Source: Sulfuricurvum sp. (lineage in GTDB: Bacteria > Campylobacterota > Campylobacteria > Campylobacterales > Sulfurimonadaceae). Taken from it: 64,000 bases of DNA. This document shows, piece after piece, positions 9,002 to 18,930 of this stretch. The stretch is from the NCBI GenBank assembly GCA_003245815.1, contig QKCD01000008.1:1-64000 (forward strand), read 5' to 3'. Under the pieces are notes generated by a model. The model did no database searches. It had not been told where the DNA came from and saw only the letters and a list, made by a program, of their open reading frames with translations. The position numbers and the translations under genes are program-made. The first letter of the stretch is position 1, and the number at the start of each line of letters is the position of its first letter.

Positions 9002-10266
9002 AGGGCCCGGGCCTGATCGAGGATCGCCATGGCGAGTGAGAGCTTGTCCATGCGCGGCAGGGTGACGCTGGCCTCGGCGGTGATGAAGTCGACCTGGTTG
9101 TCCGCCGTGCCGAAGCTCTCGGAGCCCTGGAGCAGGTTGAGGCAGACGGCGTCGACTCCTTTGCGTTCGATCAGCGCCGCGGCGTTGGCGGCGGCGGTTT
9201 CGGGGTCCATCTCCGCCTTGAAGGCGACGGTGGTGATCCCCTCTTTGTCCAGTGTGGCGAGGAGGTCGCTGTTCTGTTTCAACTCCAGGGACCAGGTGCT
9301 GCCGATGGCCTCCTTCTTCAGTTTGCCCGACTGCGCGAAGGCGGGTACATAGTCGCTCACCGCCGCCGCCATGAAGAGGTAGGGTTTCTTCTGGATCAGG
9401 TGGACCGGCTCGTCGCGGATCAGCGAAGGCCTGGACATCTTCCCCTTCTTGGCGATGCGGACGGAGTCGGCGAGGTACTCCAGCATCTCCGCGCTGGAGT
9501 CGACGTCGATCTTGTGGAGGCTTCGGGGGAGCTCAGCTTCACGGCGCGTGGCGATCAGGTTGACGTCGGCGCCCCGCAGGAAGAGGGCGGCCGCGAGGGC
9601 TGAGGCCATCTTGCCGCTGGAGAAGTTGGAGAGGTAGCGGACGTCGTCGATCTTCTCGAGCGTGCCGCCTCCGGTGACGATGACCCGGCGGTCCTCCCAG
9701 AACGCCTCGCGCAATAGAATGCGCGCGCCGTGCCAGAAGATCTCCAGCGGTTCGGCCATGGCGCCGTCGCCGGTCGTCTGGCAGGCGAGCTCCTTCGTCT
9801 GGGTGGAGACGACCTCGTAGTTGGCTACCTGCAGCATCTTCAGGGCCGCCTGGATGATCGGGTTGTGGAGCATGTGGGTGTTGGCCGAGGGAGCGATGAG
9901 CTTCAGCCCCGGGTAGGCGAGCGCTGCCTGGGTGAGCAGGTTGTCGGCGATGCCGTTGGAGAGCTTGGCGATCGTGTTGGCGGTACAGGGGGCGATGACG
10001 AAGAGATCCGCCCACGCGGCGCAGCCGATATGGTTGTGGTCGTCCGCCCATGATTCGCTTGTCTCGTCGAGGACCCTGTTGCGGCTGAGGGTTTCGAAGC
10101 TCAGCGGCCCGACGAAGCGCTTGGCGGCGTCGCTCATCACGACGCGCACCTCGGCCCCGGCCTTGATAAAGAGGCGGGTCAGCTCCAGGGATTTGTAGGC
10201 GGCGATGGAGCCGCTGACGCCGAGAAGGACCTTTTTGCCCTTGAGCAGGTTGGCGGGAATATTCAC
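8998..10266 (-). CDS. coaBC: Bifunctional phosphopantothenoylcysteine decarboxylase / phosphopantothenate-cysteine ligase
   Basis: GVSGSIAAYKSLEL...APSANTHMLHNPIIQ...VTGGGTLEKIDDVRYLSNFSSGKM. Confidence 0.95.
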   Translation of the reverse strand: MNIPANLLKGKKVLLGVSGSIAAYKSLELTRLFIKAGAEVRVVMSDAAKRFVGPLSFETLSRNRVLDETSESWADDHNHIGCAAWADLFVIAPCTANTIAKLSNGIADNLLTQAALAYPGLKLIAPSANTHMLHNPIIQAALKMLQVANYEVVSTQTKELACQTTGDGAMAEPLEIFWHGARILLREAFWEDRRVIVTGGGTLEKIDDVRYLSNFSSGKMASALAAALFLRGADVNLIATRREAELPRSLHKIDVDSSAEMLEYLADSVRIAKKGKMSRPSLIRDEPVHLIQKKPYLFMAAAVSDYVPAFAQSGKLKKEAIGSTWSLELKQNSDLLATLDKEGITTVAFKAEMDPETAAANAAALIERKGVDAVCLNLLQGSESFGTADNQVDFITAEASVTLPRMDKLSLAMAILDQARAL

Positions 10267-11570
10267 GGGCGTTCCTTACCGAAGAAGCTGTAGAAGAAGT
10301 GCTCCACTTTGCGAATTTTGGCGCGGCTGAGCAGCAGGACGCCGCTTTCGACATGGCGGCTCGTGACAGTCGTTCCGGCAGCGACGATGACGTCGTCTTC
10401 GATCGTACAGGGGGCGATGACCTGGGTGTCGGAGCCGAGGAAGACGTTTTTGCCGATACGGGTCTCGTACTTCTTACGGCCGTCGTAGTTGCAGGTGATG
10501 ACCCCCGCACCGATATTGGTCCCCTCGTCGATCGTCGCATCGCCGAGGTAGCTCAGATGCCCCGCTTTGACGCCGCGGAGGGTCGACTTCTTCACTTCGA
10601 CGAAGTTGCCGATGTGGGTTCCCTCGATGCGCGAGGCTGGGCGGATATGGGCCATCGGGCCGACGTCGGAGTCGATGAGCACGCTCTCTTCGACGACACT
10701 GTAGGCCTTGACGTGGCTGTTGACGAGGCGGCTTTCCCCGGTGATGCGCACCCCGTTTTCGAGTCGGCACTCCCCTTCGAAGGTGACCGCTTCGTCGATG
10801 TAGATCGTCTCGGGCAGCTGCATGCCCACCCCCGCGAGCATCCACTTCTCACGGATGCGGCGCTGCATGATCACTTCGGCGGCGGCGAGGTCCGCCTTGG
10901 AGTTGACCCCCTTGAAGTGCTCCTCGTCCACCAGCAGCGGTTCGACGCTGAGCCCGTCGGCCCGGGCGAGGGCGATGACGTCGGTGAGGTAGTACTCCCC
11001 CTGGGCGTTGGCATTGGAGAGACGGGGCAGGTAGCGTTCCAGCACGCTTTTGCGGAAAGCGTAGACCCCGGCATTGACGTGGCGGATCGTCAGTTCCGCG
11101 GCATTGGCGTCCTTCTCCTCCACGATCCGCTCCACGCCGACGTCGGAGATGACAACGCGGCCGTAGCCCGAGGGGTCTTCGAGGTCGAAGATGGACATCG
11201 TGATGTCGGCACCGCCTTGGAGGAACCCCTGCAGGGATTCGGGGGTCACGAGCGGCATGTCGCCGTTGAGCACGAGCACGTTGTCGTAGCGCGGCGCGAC
11301 GTTTTTCAGGGCGCCTCCGGTACCGGGGAAGCGTTCCGTGTCCTGGGTGACGAATGTGACGCTCTCAAAGTGCTCGCGGATGGCGGCGGTAACGGCTTCC
11401 TTCTGGTGGGAGACGACGACGGTGACGTCGTCGGTAAGGGCCAGGGCACTCTTGACGATGTGGTAGAGCATCGGCCGGCCGCTGATGTCGTGAAGCACCT
11501 TGGCGGTCTGGGATTTCATGCGGCTGCCCTTGCCGGCGGCGAGGATGATGATGGAAAGCGGTTCGTTCAT
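10263..11570 (-). CDS. glmU: Bifunctional UDP-GlcNAc pyrophosphorylase / GlcN-1-P acetyltransferase
   Basis: Start MNEPLSIIILAAGKGSRMKS at 11570; C-terminal left-handed beta-helix repeats with GAGVITCNYDGRKKYET. Confidence 0.95.
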   Translation of the reverse strand: MNEPLSIIILAAGKGSRMKSQTAKVLHDISGRPMLYHIVKSALALTDDVTVVVSHQKEAVTAAIREHFESVTFVTQDTERFPGTGGALKNVAPRYDNVLVLNGDMPLVTPESLQGFLQGGADITMSIFDLEDPSGYGRVVISDVGVERIVEEKDANAAELTIRHVNAGVYAFRKSVLERYLPRLSNANAQGEYYLTDVIALARADGLSVEPLLVDEEHFKGVNSKADLAAAEVIMQRRIREKWMLAGVGMQLPETIYIDEAVTFEGECRLENGVRITGESRLVNSHVKAYSVVEESVLIDSDVGPMAHIRPASRIEGTHIGNFVEVKKSTLRGVKAGHLSYLGDATIDEGTNIGAGVITCNYDGRKKYETRIGKNVFLGSDTQVIAPCTIEDDVIVAAGTTVTSRHVESGVLLLSRAKIRKVEHFFYSFFGKERP

Positions 11571-11852
11571 GGGGGTGCAATACTTCTGTTTTTTTTGGAT
11601 GTATTCTATCGAATTTCCATAAATAGGAGGTAAAGCGTTTTCGCGGGGGTGATAGAATGACGGGATCGCATCGCACCGCCTCTGCGCGTATCCCCGGAGC
11701 GGGTGGCGTATCCCTCCCGAAATCGGCCTCAATTGCGACGGGGGAGGGGGAGTTTAAGTGTACGGCTAAGAAGTTTGGTGTATGATTGAGACAATTTTAC
11801 GTTCAGCCGCGGGGTGCTTTTTCGGTGCCCGGTGCCGGCTCAAGGTGGGTTA

Positions 11853-12617
11853 ATGGATTTAGGAACCGTCATCGGGTTGGTTTTGATTCTCGCGCTGCTC
11901 TTCGGCGCGATGGCCATGGGGGTCGGGATCGGTCCCTATATCGATATCCCCTCCGTGCTGATCGTTATCGGCGGTTCCGTCGGGGCGCTGCTCGTCTCCT
12001 TCAAGATGGAGCAGATGAAGAACTTCGTCAAGATCTTCATGATCGCCGTCAAACCGCCCCAGGAGGATGCCCAGGAGCTGATCAAGAAGCTCGTCGAGTT
12101 CGCGACCCAGGCGCGGCGCGACGGTATCCTCTCCCTGGAGGCGGCGGCGAACTCCGAGGAGAACGAGTTCCTGAAGAAGGGGCTTTCCATGGCCGTCGAC
12201 GGCAACGAGCCCGATACGATCCGCGACCTGCTCGAGATCGAGATGGAGCAGACCAGCTCCCGCCACAAAGGCAACGCGGCGATCTTCGACCAGTGGGCGG
12301 CCCTTGCCGGGGCGATGGGGATGATCGGCACCCTGATCGGCCTCGTGGCGATGCTGCTCAACATGGCGGATCCCTCCGCCATCGGCCCCTCCATGGCCGT
12401 CGCCTTGCTGACGACGATGTACGGCGCAATGATCGGCAACATCTTCGGGACCCCCGTCGCAAACATCCTCAACGTCCGTAACGACGAGGAGGGGCTGATC
12501 AAGGAGATGATCCTGGAGGGGATCATGTCGATCCAGGCCGGGGACAACCCCCGTACTCTCGAGGCGAAACTTCTCTCCTACCTGCCGCCCGCCGAGCGGA
12601 TCAGCCAGTTTGACTAG
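11853..12617 (+). CDS. motA: Flagellar motor stator protein MotA
   Basis: MDLGTVIGLVLILALLFGAM...AALAGAMGMIGTLIGLVAML. Confidence 0.93.
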   Translation: MDLGTVIGLVLILALLFGAMAMGVGIGPYIDIPSVLIVIGGSVGALLVSFKMEQMKNFVKIFMIAVKPPQEDAQELIKKLVEFATQARRDGILSLEAAANSEENEFLKKGLSMAVDGNEPDTIRDLLEIEMEQTSSRHKGNAAIFDQWAALAGAMGMIGTLIGLVAMLLNMADPSAIGPSMAVALLTTMYGAMIGNIFGTPVANILNVRNDEEGLIKEMILEGIMSIQAGDNPRTLEAKLLSYLPPAERISQFD

Positions 12618-12628
12618 GACCGCTTGAA

Positions 12629-13414
12629 ATGGCCAAGGCTAAAAAGCAAGAGTGCAACTGTCCGAAGTGTCTGCCGGGATGGCTGGCGGCCTTCGGGGAC
12701 CTGATGAGCCTGCTTCTGTGCTTCTTCGTCCTGCTGCTCTCCATGTCGAGCATGGACGCGAAGAAGATCTCCGAGGCGATCGGCTCCCTGGCGGGGGCGA
12801 TGAGCGTCCTGGAAGGGGGAACGAAGACGGAGATCTCCAAGCAGCGCATCCAGGAGTCGACCCCGATCGAGCAGCGCGACGAGACCAACGAGATGGTCAA
12901 CCGCGTCCAGCAGGCGGTGGCCGACGCCAACGAGATGATGCAGAAGGGGCACGGCCCCGCCGTGACGATCGAGGAGTCCCAGGACGGCTTCGTCATCCAG
13001 CTTCCCGCCTCGCTGCTCTTCAAGCCCGGCAGCGCGACGATCGAGAATGAAGACGCGCTGCTCTTCCTGAAGCGGATCGCCCTGATCGTCGACCAGCTCC
13101 CCAACGATGTCGACGTCAGTGTCCAGGGCCACACCGACGACCAGCTCCCGGGCAAGAACAGCCCCTTCAAGGACAACTGGGAACTCTCCGTCGCCCGGGC
13201 CCTCTCGGTGCTGCAGGAGCTGCTCCTCGACGGGGTCGAGCCCAACCGCATCCACGCGGCCGGCTTCGGGATGTTCCGGCCGCTGGCGACGAACATGACC
13301 AAAGAGGGGCGGGAGAAGAACCGCCGCGTCGAACTGCACTTCTACGGCACCAAGGCGGAGAAGGCGGGCAGCGTGAAGGAGACGATCCTGGATAAAGCGC
13401 CCGGGGCCGAATGA
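12629..13414 (+). CDS. motB: Flagellar motor stator protein MotB (OmpA-like C-terminus)
   Basis: CPKCLPGWLAAFGDLMSLLLCFFVLLLSMSS plug/TM; VQGHTDDQLPGKNSPFKDNWELSVARALSVL OmpA-like peptidoglycan-binding domain. Confidence 0.93.
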   Translation: MAKAKKQECNCPKCLPGWLAAFGDLMSLLLCFFVLLLSMSSMDAKKISEAIGSLAGAMSVLEGGTKTEISKQRIQESTPIEQRDETNEMVNRVQQAVADANEMMQKGHGPAVTIEESQDGFVIQLPASLLFKPGSATIENEDALLFLKRIALIVDQLPNDVDVSVQGHTDDQLPGKNSPFKDNWELSVARALSVLQELLLDGVEPNRIHAAGFGMFRPLATNMTKEGREKNRRVELHFYGTKAEKAGSVKETILDKAPGAE

Positions 13415-14142
13415 TGCGCATCCTGCTCCTCCTCTTCCTGGCGGCGGGCCTTTATGCCGCCGATCCGGTCGTGCCGGCGATGAACTTCAACATCACCGCC
13501 CCCGAGACGCCCCAGCAGCTGGTGAGCTCTCTGAACGTGCTGCTGATGCTGACGGTGCTCTTTTTGGCACCGAGCCTCGTGCTGGTGATGACGACCTTCA
13601 CCCGCTTCGTCATCGTTTTCGGCTTTTTGCGCCAGGCGCTGGGGACCCAGCAGGTCCCGCCGACGCAGCTGCTGGTGATGCTGGCGCTGATCCTGACGGT
13701 CTTCGTGATGGAACCGGTCGCCACGAAGGCGTACGACAACGGCATCAAACCCTACACGGAGGAGAAGATCGGCTACGAGGAGGCGTTTGAGAAGACGGCG
13801 GAGCCCTTCAAGAACTTCATGATCCGCAACACGCGGGAGAAGGACCTCGCCCTCTTCGTCCGCATCCGCAACCTCGAAAACCCCAGGACGATCAGCGACG
13901 TCCCCTTGACGGTGGTCATTCCCGCCTTCGTCATCAGCGAACTGAAGACGGCCTTCGAGATCGGCTTTCTGCTCTTCCTCCCGTTCCTCGTCATCGACAT
14001 GGTCGTGGCCTCGATCCTGATGAGTATGGGTATGATGATGCTGCCGCCGGTCATGATCTCGCTGCCCTTCAAGATCCTCGTCTTTATCCTCGTCGACGGC
14101 TGGAACCTGCTGATCGGCAACCTGATCGCCAGTATCAAGTAG
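13411..14142 (+). CDS. fliP: Flagellar export apparatus protein FliP
   Basis: TVLFLAPSLVLVMTTFTRFVIVFGFLRQALGTQQVPPTQ...LPFKILVFILVDGWNLLIGNLI. Confidence 0.95.
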   Translation: MMRILLLLFLAAGLYAADPVVPAMNFNITAPETPQQLVSSLNVLLMLTVLFLAPSLVLVMTTFTRFVIVFGFLRQALGTQQVPPTQLLVMLALILTVFVMEPVATKAYDNGIKPYTEEKIGYEEAFEKTAEPFKNFMIRNTREKDLALFVRIRNLENPRTISDVPLTVVIPAFVISELKTAFEIGFLLFLPFLVIDMVVASILMSMGMMMLPPVMISLPFKILVFILVDGWNLLIGNLIASIK

Positions 14143-14237
14143 CAGCGCCGCGCGCCAGCGGGGTTTTAGTGCCCCGGCGCTATAATTTCCTCATTGATCG
14201 GGGCGCAGAGCGCCCGAAAGCAAAGGAAACGTAGACG

Positions 14238-15350
14238 ATGGAATGCAGACACTTCGGCACCTGCGGCAGCTGCCGCAACTACGAGGGGGGCGCCGCCTTG
14301 CAGCTGGAAGCGAAACGCGCCCGGATCAGCGAGGCGTTCGCGCCTTTTTACGGCGGCACGCCGGAGGTGTTCGCCTCGCCCGATTCCCACTACCGCGCCC
14401 GCTCGGAGTTCCGGATCTGGCACGTCGGCGACGCCATCCACTACGCGATGAACCATATCGACGGCCAGGGGGTCGTGCTGATCGAGGAGTGCCCGAAGGT
14501 GCTCGAACCGATCGCGGCGGTGATGCCGAAACTCCTCGAAGCCCTGACGGCGCGGGGGATGGGCGGCAAGCTCTTCGGGGCGGACTTTCTCAGTACCAGT
14601 GACGGGGAGATCGCCGTCTCACTGCTCTACCACCGCAAGCTCGACGCGGCGTGGGAAGCGGAGGCCGCGGCAGTAGCCGCAGAACTCGGTATCCACCTGA
14701 TCGGCCGCAGCCGCAAACAGAAGGTGGTGATCGGGCAGGATCATGTCACGGAGACCCTGCAGATCGGCGGGCGTGCCTACCGCTTCGAGCAGGTGGAGAA
14801 CAGCTTTACCCAGCCCAACCCCCGGGTCAACGAGCAGATGGTCGGCTGGGCGCTGAAGCAGTTCGAGGGGGTCGGGGGCGACCTGCTGGAGCTCTACTGC
14901 GGGGCGGGGAACTTCACGATCCCCTTCGCGTCGCGTTTCCAGAAGGTGCTGGCGACGGAGATCTCCAAATCCTCCATCCGCGCGGCGCAGAACAACATGG
15001 CCCTCAACAAGGTGGAGAACATCGCCTTCGTGCGGATGAGCGCCGAGGAGTTCGTGCAGGCCCTCGACGGGGTGCGGGTGTTCAACCGGATGGAGGGGAT
15101 CGACCTCGGCAGTTATGCCCTCAAAACGATCTTCGTCGATCCGCCGCGCTCGGGGATGGACGAAAAGAGCTGCGACTTTGCCGCCCGTTTCGACCACCTG
15201 CTCTACATCTCCTGCAACCCCGAGACCCTGCTGCGGGACCTGGAGCAGCTCGCCGCCACCCACGAGGTCGAGGCGATGGCCCTTTTCGACCAGTTTCCCT
15301 ACACCGACCACCTGGAGATGGGGGTCAAACTGCGCAGAAGAGGGGTCTGA
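14238..15350 (+). CDS. trmA: tRNA (uracil-5-)-methyltransferase family protein
   Basis: N-terminal C-x5-C-x2-C; LLELYCGAGNFTIP; FVDPPRSGMDEKSCDF...YISCNPETLLRDL. Confidence 0.88.
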   Translation: MECRHFGTCGSCRNYEGGAALQLEAKRARISEAFAPFYGGTPEVFASPDSHYRARSEFRIWHVGDAIHYAMNHIDGQGVVLIEECPKVLEPIAAVMPKLLEALTARGMGGKLFGADFLSTSDGEIAVSLLYHRKLDAAWEAEAAAVAAELGIHLIGRSRKQKVVIGQDHVTETLQIGGRAYRFEQVENSFTQPNPRVNEQMVGWALKQFEGVGGDLLELYCGAGNFTIPFASRFQKVLATEISKSSIRAAQNNMALNKVENIAFVRMSAEEFVQALDGVRVFNRMEGIDLGSYALKTIFVDPPRSGMDEKSCDFAARFDHLLYISCNPETLLRDLEQLAATHEVEAMALFDQFPYTDHLEMGVKLRRRGV

Positions 15351-15351
15351 G

Positions 15352-15732
15352 ATGGGACGGATGAAAGCGTTGCTGCTGGCGGCGGGGCTGCTCAGCGGCG
15401 CTGCCGCGGCAGAGGTGACGCAAAGCGGGGAAGTATCGCTGGAGGAGAGGTGCCGGATCTACTGCGACGACCTCGCGGCGCAGCATCAGGCGGGTGGTGA
15501 GGCGGAGCGGGTTCGTCAGCTCGAAGCCTCACTGGCGTCGACCAAAAAGGAGGCGCGCAAGGTGGAGCGCGCCCTGCTGCAGCTCTCGAAGGAGCGTGAC
15601 CGCCTCAAGGCACGCGTCGCGGAGCTCGAAGCCGCGCAGGCGGCGGCGCTCCCCGCTTTGGGAGAGGACGCCTCCTGCCCCGAGCCCAACCCCTTTCCCG
15701 AACTCCTGATGAAAGAATCACCAGAGCAGTAG
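15352..15732 (+). CDS. Hypothetical exported coiled-coil protein
   Basis: MGRMKALLLAAGLLSGAAAAEV signal-like N-terminus, heptad-rich C-terminal half. Confidence 0.6.
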   Translation: MGRMKALLLAAGLLSGAAAAEVTQSGEVSLEERCRIYCDDLAAQHQAGGEAERVRQLEASLASTKKEARKVERALLQLSKERDRLKARVAELEAAQAAALPALGEDASCPEPNPFPELLMKESPEQ

Positions 15733-15733
15733 G

Positions 15734-16447
15734 CTACTTCGCCTCCTGCTGCTCCATCTCTTTGAGCTTGATCTTTAGTTCCAGCGCTTTGATATCCAGC
15801 TCGCGCGCACGGTTCTCTTCCCGCAGTTTTTCCAGTTCGTACTGCTCCTGCGTCATTTCGGGCTGCAGCTCTTTTTGCTGCGGCTTCGGCGCGGGTGCCA
15901 CGGCCGGGCGGGGTGCCGGTGCCGCTGCAGGCTTCGGCGCGGGCTTCACGGGCTGTGACGCGGGAGCCTCCGGCTGCGGTGCCGGTTCGGGCTCGACCGT
16001 TTCGGCCTCCGCTTCGGCGGGTTCCGCAGCGGCGGGGGCGCCGGCGATATGGCACTCGGCGGTCGTGACGTCGATATCCATGGCCGGATAGCCGAAATCC
16101 CTCCAGTCGAGGTAGAGGGTCGTATCGGCCTTACCCTTTTTGAGAACAACCTCGTGGCGTTCCGAGAGGGAGTATTCGAGGTGATCGACGCTGCGGGTGG
16201 AGATGTCCAGGTCGGCGTTGCACTCCAGCATCACGGCGGCGTTCTGGCGGCAGGTCGAATCGACTTCGACGTTCAGGCGGACCCGGCCGATGTTGCACCC
16301 CTCGGAATCAAAGCCTTCGGTACAGTAGAACTTCTTGCCGCTGACGGCAATATGGGTATTGGAGGCGTCGGGTCGGCACGCGGCGGAGGCCGCGGCGGAG
16401 ATCAGCCCCAGGGTCAGGGGAAGCAGGAGTAACCGGGGTAGTTTCAT
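15734..16447 (-). CDS. Hypothetical periplasmic protein with Pro/Ala linker and C-terminal coiled coil
   Basis: Start MKLPRLLLLPLTLGLISAAASA at 16447; PAPKPAAAPAPRPAVAPAPKPQ linker followed by charged helix. Confidence 0.65.
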   Translation of the reverse strand: MKLPRLLLLPLTLGLISAAASAACRPDASNTHIAVSGKKFYCTEGFDSEGCNIGRVRLNVEVDSTCRQNAAVMLECNADLDISTRSVDHLEYSLSERHEVVLKKGKADTTLYLDWRDFGYPAMDIDVTTAECHIAGAPAAAEPAEAEAETVEPEPAPQPEAPASQPVKPAPKPAAAPAPRPAVAPAPKPQQKELQPEMTQEQYELEKLREENRARELDIKALELKIKLKEMEQQEAK

Positions 16448-16548
16448 CAAAAGGCTCCTCAAAGATAGTGGCACCATTATACCAAAGGGTCGTCCAAACG
16501 CAGTGTCACCCCGGTGTCGCTTAAGGATGACCACTATAGACTATACCT

Positions 16549-17574
16549 ATGAAACGTGTCGTACAGCGTACCATCGACCAGCAGTTTTTCCCCGTTTCGC
16601 CCGGAAGCTTCGCCGTCGGGTCGACCATCCCCTTCGACTGCTACATCAAGCGGTTTAACGGGTATGCAATCGTGATCAAGGCGGGCACCGTGCTCAGTGC
16701 CGAGCTTCTTGCCAAGGTGTCACGCCATCAAAACTGCTTTGTCCAGCAGTCGGAACGCCCCGCGTTCAAGCGCTATCATAACGAGCATGTCAAGGCAGGA
16801 GAGGAGAAGGCCGTCGAGCCGGCAGCACCTGAAGAGCGCGCAGTGCCGGGGGCGGAGCAGCTTCCGGAAGCCTTGAAGGCGCAAGAGGGTGTCGAAGCGA
16901 AGATTGCGCTGCTCTATGCTACTGGCAGCACTCTGCTCAAAGGGTGTTTCGAGAGCGGCAACGAGATGTTGCCGATGGCCGAGCTGACGGGTTTCGGTGA
17001 GACGCTTTCGCAGTTTATCGGGGAGGAGGCGTATGCGCTCGAGCAGTTCTTAAAACAGATGCCGCCGGCCTATTCGGACGCCACCCATTCGCTTAACGTC
17101 GCTGTGCTCTCCGGTGTCCTCGGACGGGTTATCGGCATGAGCCGCCGGCAACTCGAAGAGATCGTGATGGCGGGGCTGCTGCACGATATCGGAAAGCTGC
17201 GGATTCCCCGGGAGATCCTCAACAAGGCGGATACGCTTGAACCCGACGAATTCGAGAAGATGCAGGATCACCCCCTCTTCGGTACGGCCATCCTGAAAAA
17301 GAACCGTATCGGCAACCCCCAGATCGCCGCGGCGGTCCGCTTTCACCACGAAAAGCGCGACGGCAGCGGCTACCCCGAGGGCCTGGTGGAGAACCAGATC
17401 CCGGCGGCGGCACAGATCATTGCCGTGTGCGACGTCTTTGACGCCCTGACGACGGAACGGACCTTCCGGTCGGCATACAGCAGTTTCGAAGCGTTGATGC
17501 TGATGAAAAAGGAGATGCACGACCAGCTCGCGACGCGGTACATCGACGGACTGATCAAGCTGTTGAAGCGGTAG
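16549..17574 (+). CDS. HD-GYP domain cyclic di-GMP phosphodiesterase-like protein
   Basis: LLHDIGKLRIPREIL...HHEKRDGSGYPEG...DVFDALTTERTFR. Confidence 0.9.
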   Translation: MKRVVQRTIDQQFFPVSPGSFAVGSTIPFDCYIKRFNGYAIVIKAGTVLSAELLAKVSRHQNCFVQQSERPAFKRYHNEHVKAGEEKAVEPAAPEERAVPGAEQLPEALKAQEGVEAKIALLYATGSTLLKGCFESGNEMLPMAELTGFGETLSQFIGEEAYALEQFLKQMPPAYSDATHSLNVAVLSGVLGRVIGMSRRQLEEIVMAGLLHDIGKLRIPREILNKADTLEPDEFEKMQDHPLFGTAILKKNRIGNPQIAAAVRFHHEKRDGSGYPEGLVENQIPAAAQIIAVCDVFDALTTERTFRSAYSSFEALMLMKKEMHDQLATRYIDGLIKLLKR

Positions 17575-17592
17575 AGGGAAAGCGGGAGGGGG

Positions 17593-18105
17593 TTACTGGC
17601 CGCCCCAGGGCATCTTTTCCTCTTTCCAGCCGAAGATGAAGCCGTCCTCGAGGTTGTAGGCGGTGATACCTTCGCGGGCGAGCATGTTGGCCGCCGCTTT
17701 GGAGCGCGGGCCGCTGCGACAGACAAGGACGACCTTGTCGACGTTGCGCATCTTCATTGCCTTCATAACGTCGGCGACGAAACTCTTGTTGATCACCTCT
17801 TTGGCGTTGTAGAGTTTCATGGTGTTGACGTGGTCTTTCACCTTGGAAGTTTCCACTTCGTATTCGGCGCTTTTGACGCGGGTCTCCAGGGATTTCGGTT
17901 CGTAGGTCCATTCGAAGGCGGGGATGTTGATGAACCCTTCGCCGTGACCGGTATAGATGAATTCGAGGGTCGTACGGACGTCGACGATGATCGCTTCACC
18001 TTTTTTCTGCATCTCGAAGGCGACGTCGGCCGTGACGTCGTCCTCATAGATATCTTCGGCGAAACTCAGGGAAAAGAGCATAAAAACAGCGAGTAACAGG
18101 CGCAT
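17593..18105 (-). CDS. Exported rhodanese-like domain protein
   Basis: Start MRLLLAVFMLFSLSFA; VDVRTTLEF...VVLVCRSGPRSKAAANML active-site loop with Cys. Confidence 0.85.
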   Translation of the reverse strand: MRLLLAVFMLFSLSFAEDIYEDDVTADVAFEMQKKGEAIIVDVRTTLEFIYTGHGEGFINIPAFEWTYEPKSLETRVKSAEYEVETSKVKDHVNTMKLYNAKEVINKSFVADVMKAMKMRNVDKVVLVCRSGPRSKAAANMLAREGITAYNLEDGFIFGWKEEKMPWGGQ

Positions 18106-18408
18106 GATTTCACAGTTCCTTATATTAAGATTGAAATGGCTTCCGCAGCGGGGCATCGGAGGGACGACGGCTCGGCGGCAGGCAGACGCCTCCCCGGCAT
18201 TTCGCGGGAAATGACGGTGGCATTGTAACGGAAAAAGATAACGCGCGACTGAAAAATATAATGTGAATATCAACACAGCATAAGAATAGATAATGCATCT
18301 CGAAGATCGGCACTGGAAGAGAGAGGGGATATTACGGGCCCGGCCTAGAGAGACTCCGCCTCGAATGGGTGTTTTCAAGGCCTACGTCGCGGGTAAAACC
18401 GGATTATT

Positions 18409-18427
18409 CCTTATTAAACTAGTAAGG
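18409..18427. promoter_or_regulatory. Imperfect palindrome, candidate Rrf2-type operator
   Basis: CCTTATTAAACTAGTAAGG has dyad symmetry at most positions and lies about 60-80 bp upstream of the DUF4395-like/Rrf2 gene pair. Confidence 0.4.
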
Positions 18428-18491
18428 ATACTTGATTTTAACGTCGCCGGAGTGTAATATCCCGTTTTAAGAATAAGAAAAAGGAATAGTG

Positions 18492-18929
18492 ATGGCACAA
18501 GCATGTCCCTTGCTTTTCAGACAGATCGACGGTACGGTCGTCCGTATCAACGCCGTTTCGGTCACCCTGTTGGTTCTGCTTTTCGTCGCAACCTCGCAAA
18601 GCTTCTGGCTCTATCTGCTTGGGGGTGACTTCATCGTCCGGCTCTACGGGTCGAAATCCTACAGTCCGGTCAACCGGCTGTCGCTCTGGGTGCAGAAGGT
18701 GCTGCGCCTGCAGCCGCGGATGACGGATGCGGGGGCGAAACGGCTGGCGGCCCAGTTCGGTCTGCTCTTTACCCTGCTGCTGATCGCGGGGCACCACCTG
18801 GGGCTCTCGGCGTTCGTCGCCGCCCTCGTGTCGGTCTTCCTGCTCTGTCTGGGGCTGGAACTGCTGTTCAATTACTGCGTCGGCTGCAAGATCTACTTCA
18901 TCATCAAAAAACTCTACCCGGGGTTCTGA
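18492..18929 (+). CDS. DUF4395-like membrane protein
   Basis: RQIDGTVVRINAVSVTLLVLLFV...LELLFNYCVGCKIYFIIKKL. Confidence 0.7.
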   Translation: MAQACPLLFRQIDGTVVRINAVSVTLLVLLFVATSQSFWLYLLGGDFIVRLYGSKSYSPVNRLSLWVQKVLRLQPRMTDAGAKRLAAQFGLLFTLLLIAGHHLGLSAFVAALVSVFLLCLGLELLFNYCVGCKIYFIIKKLYPGF

Positions 18930-18930
18930 G

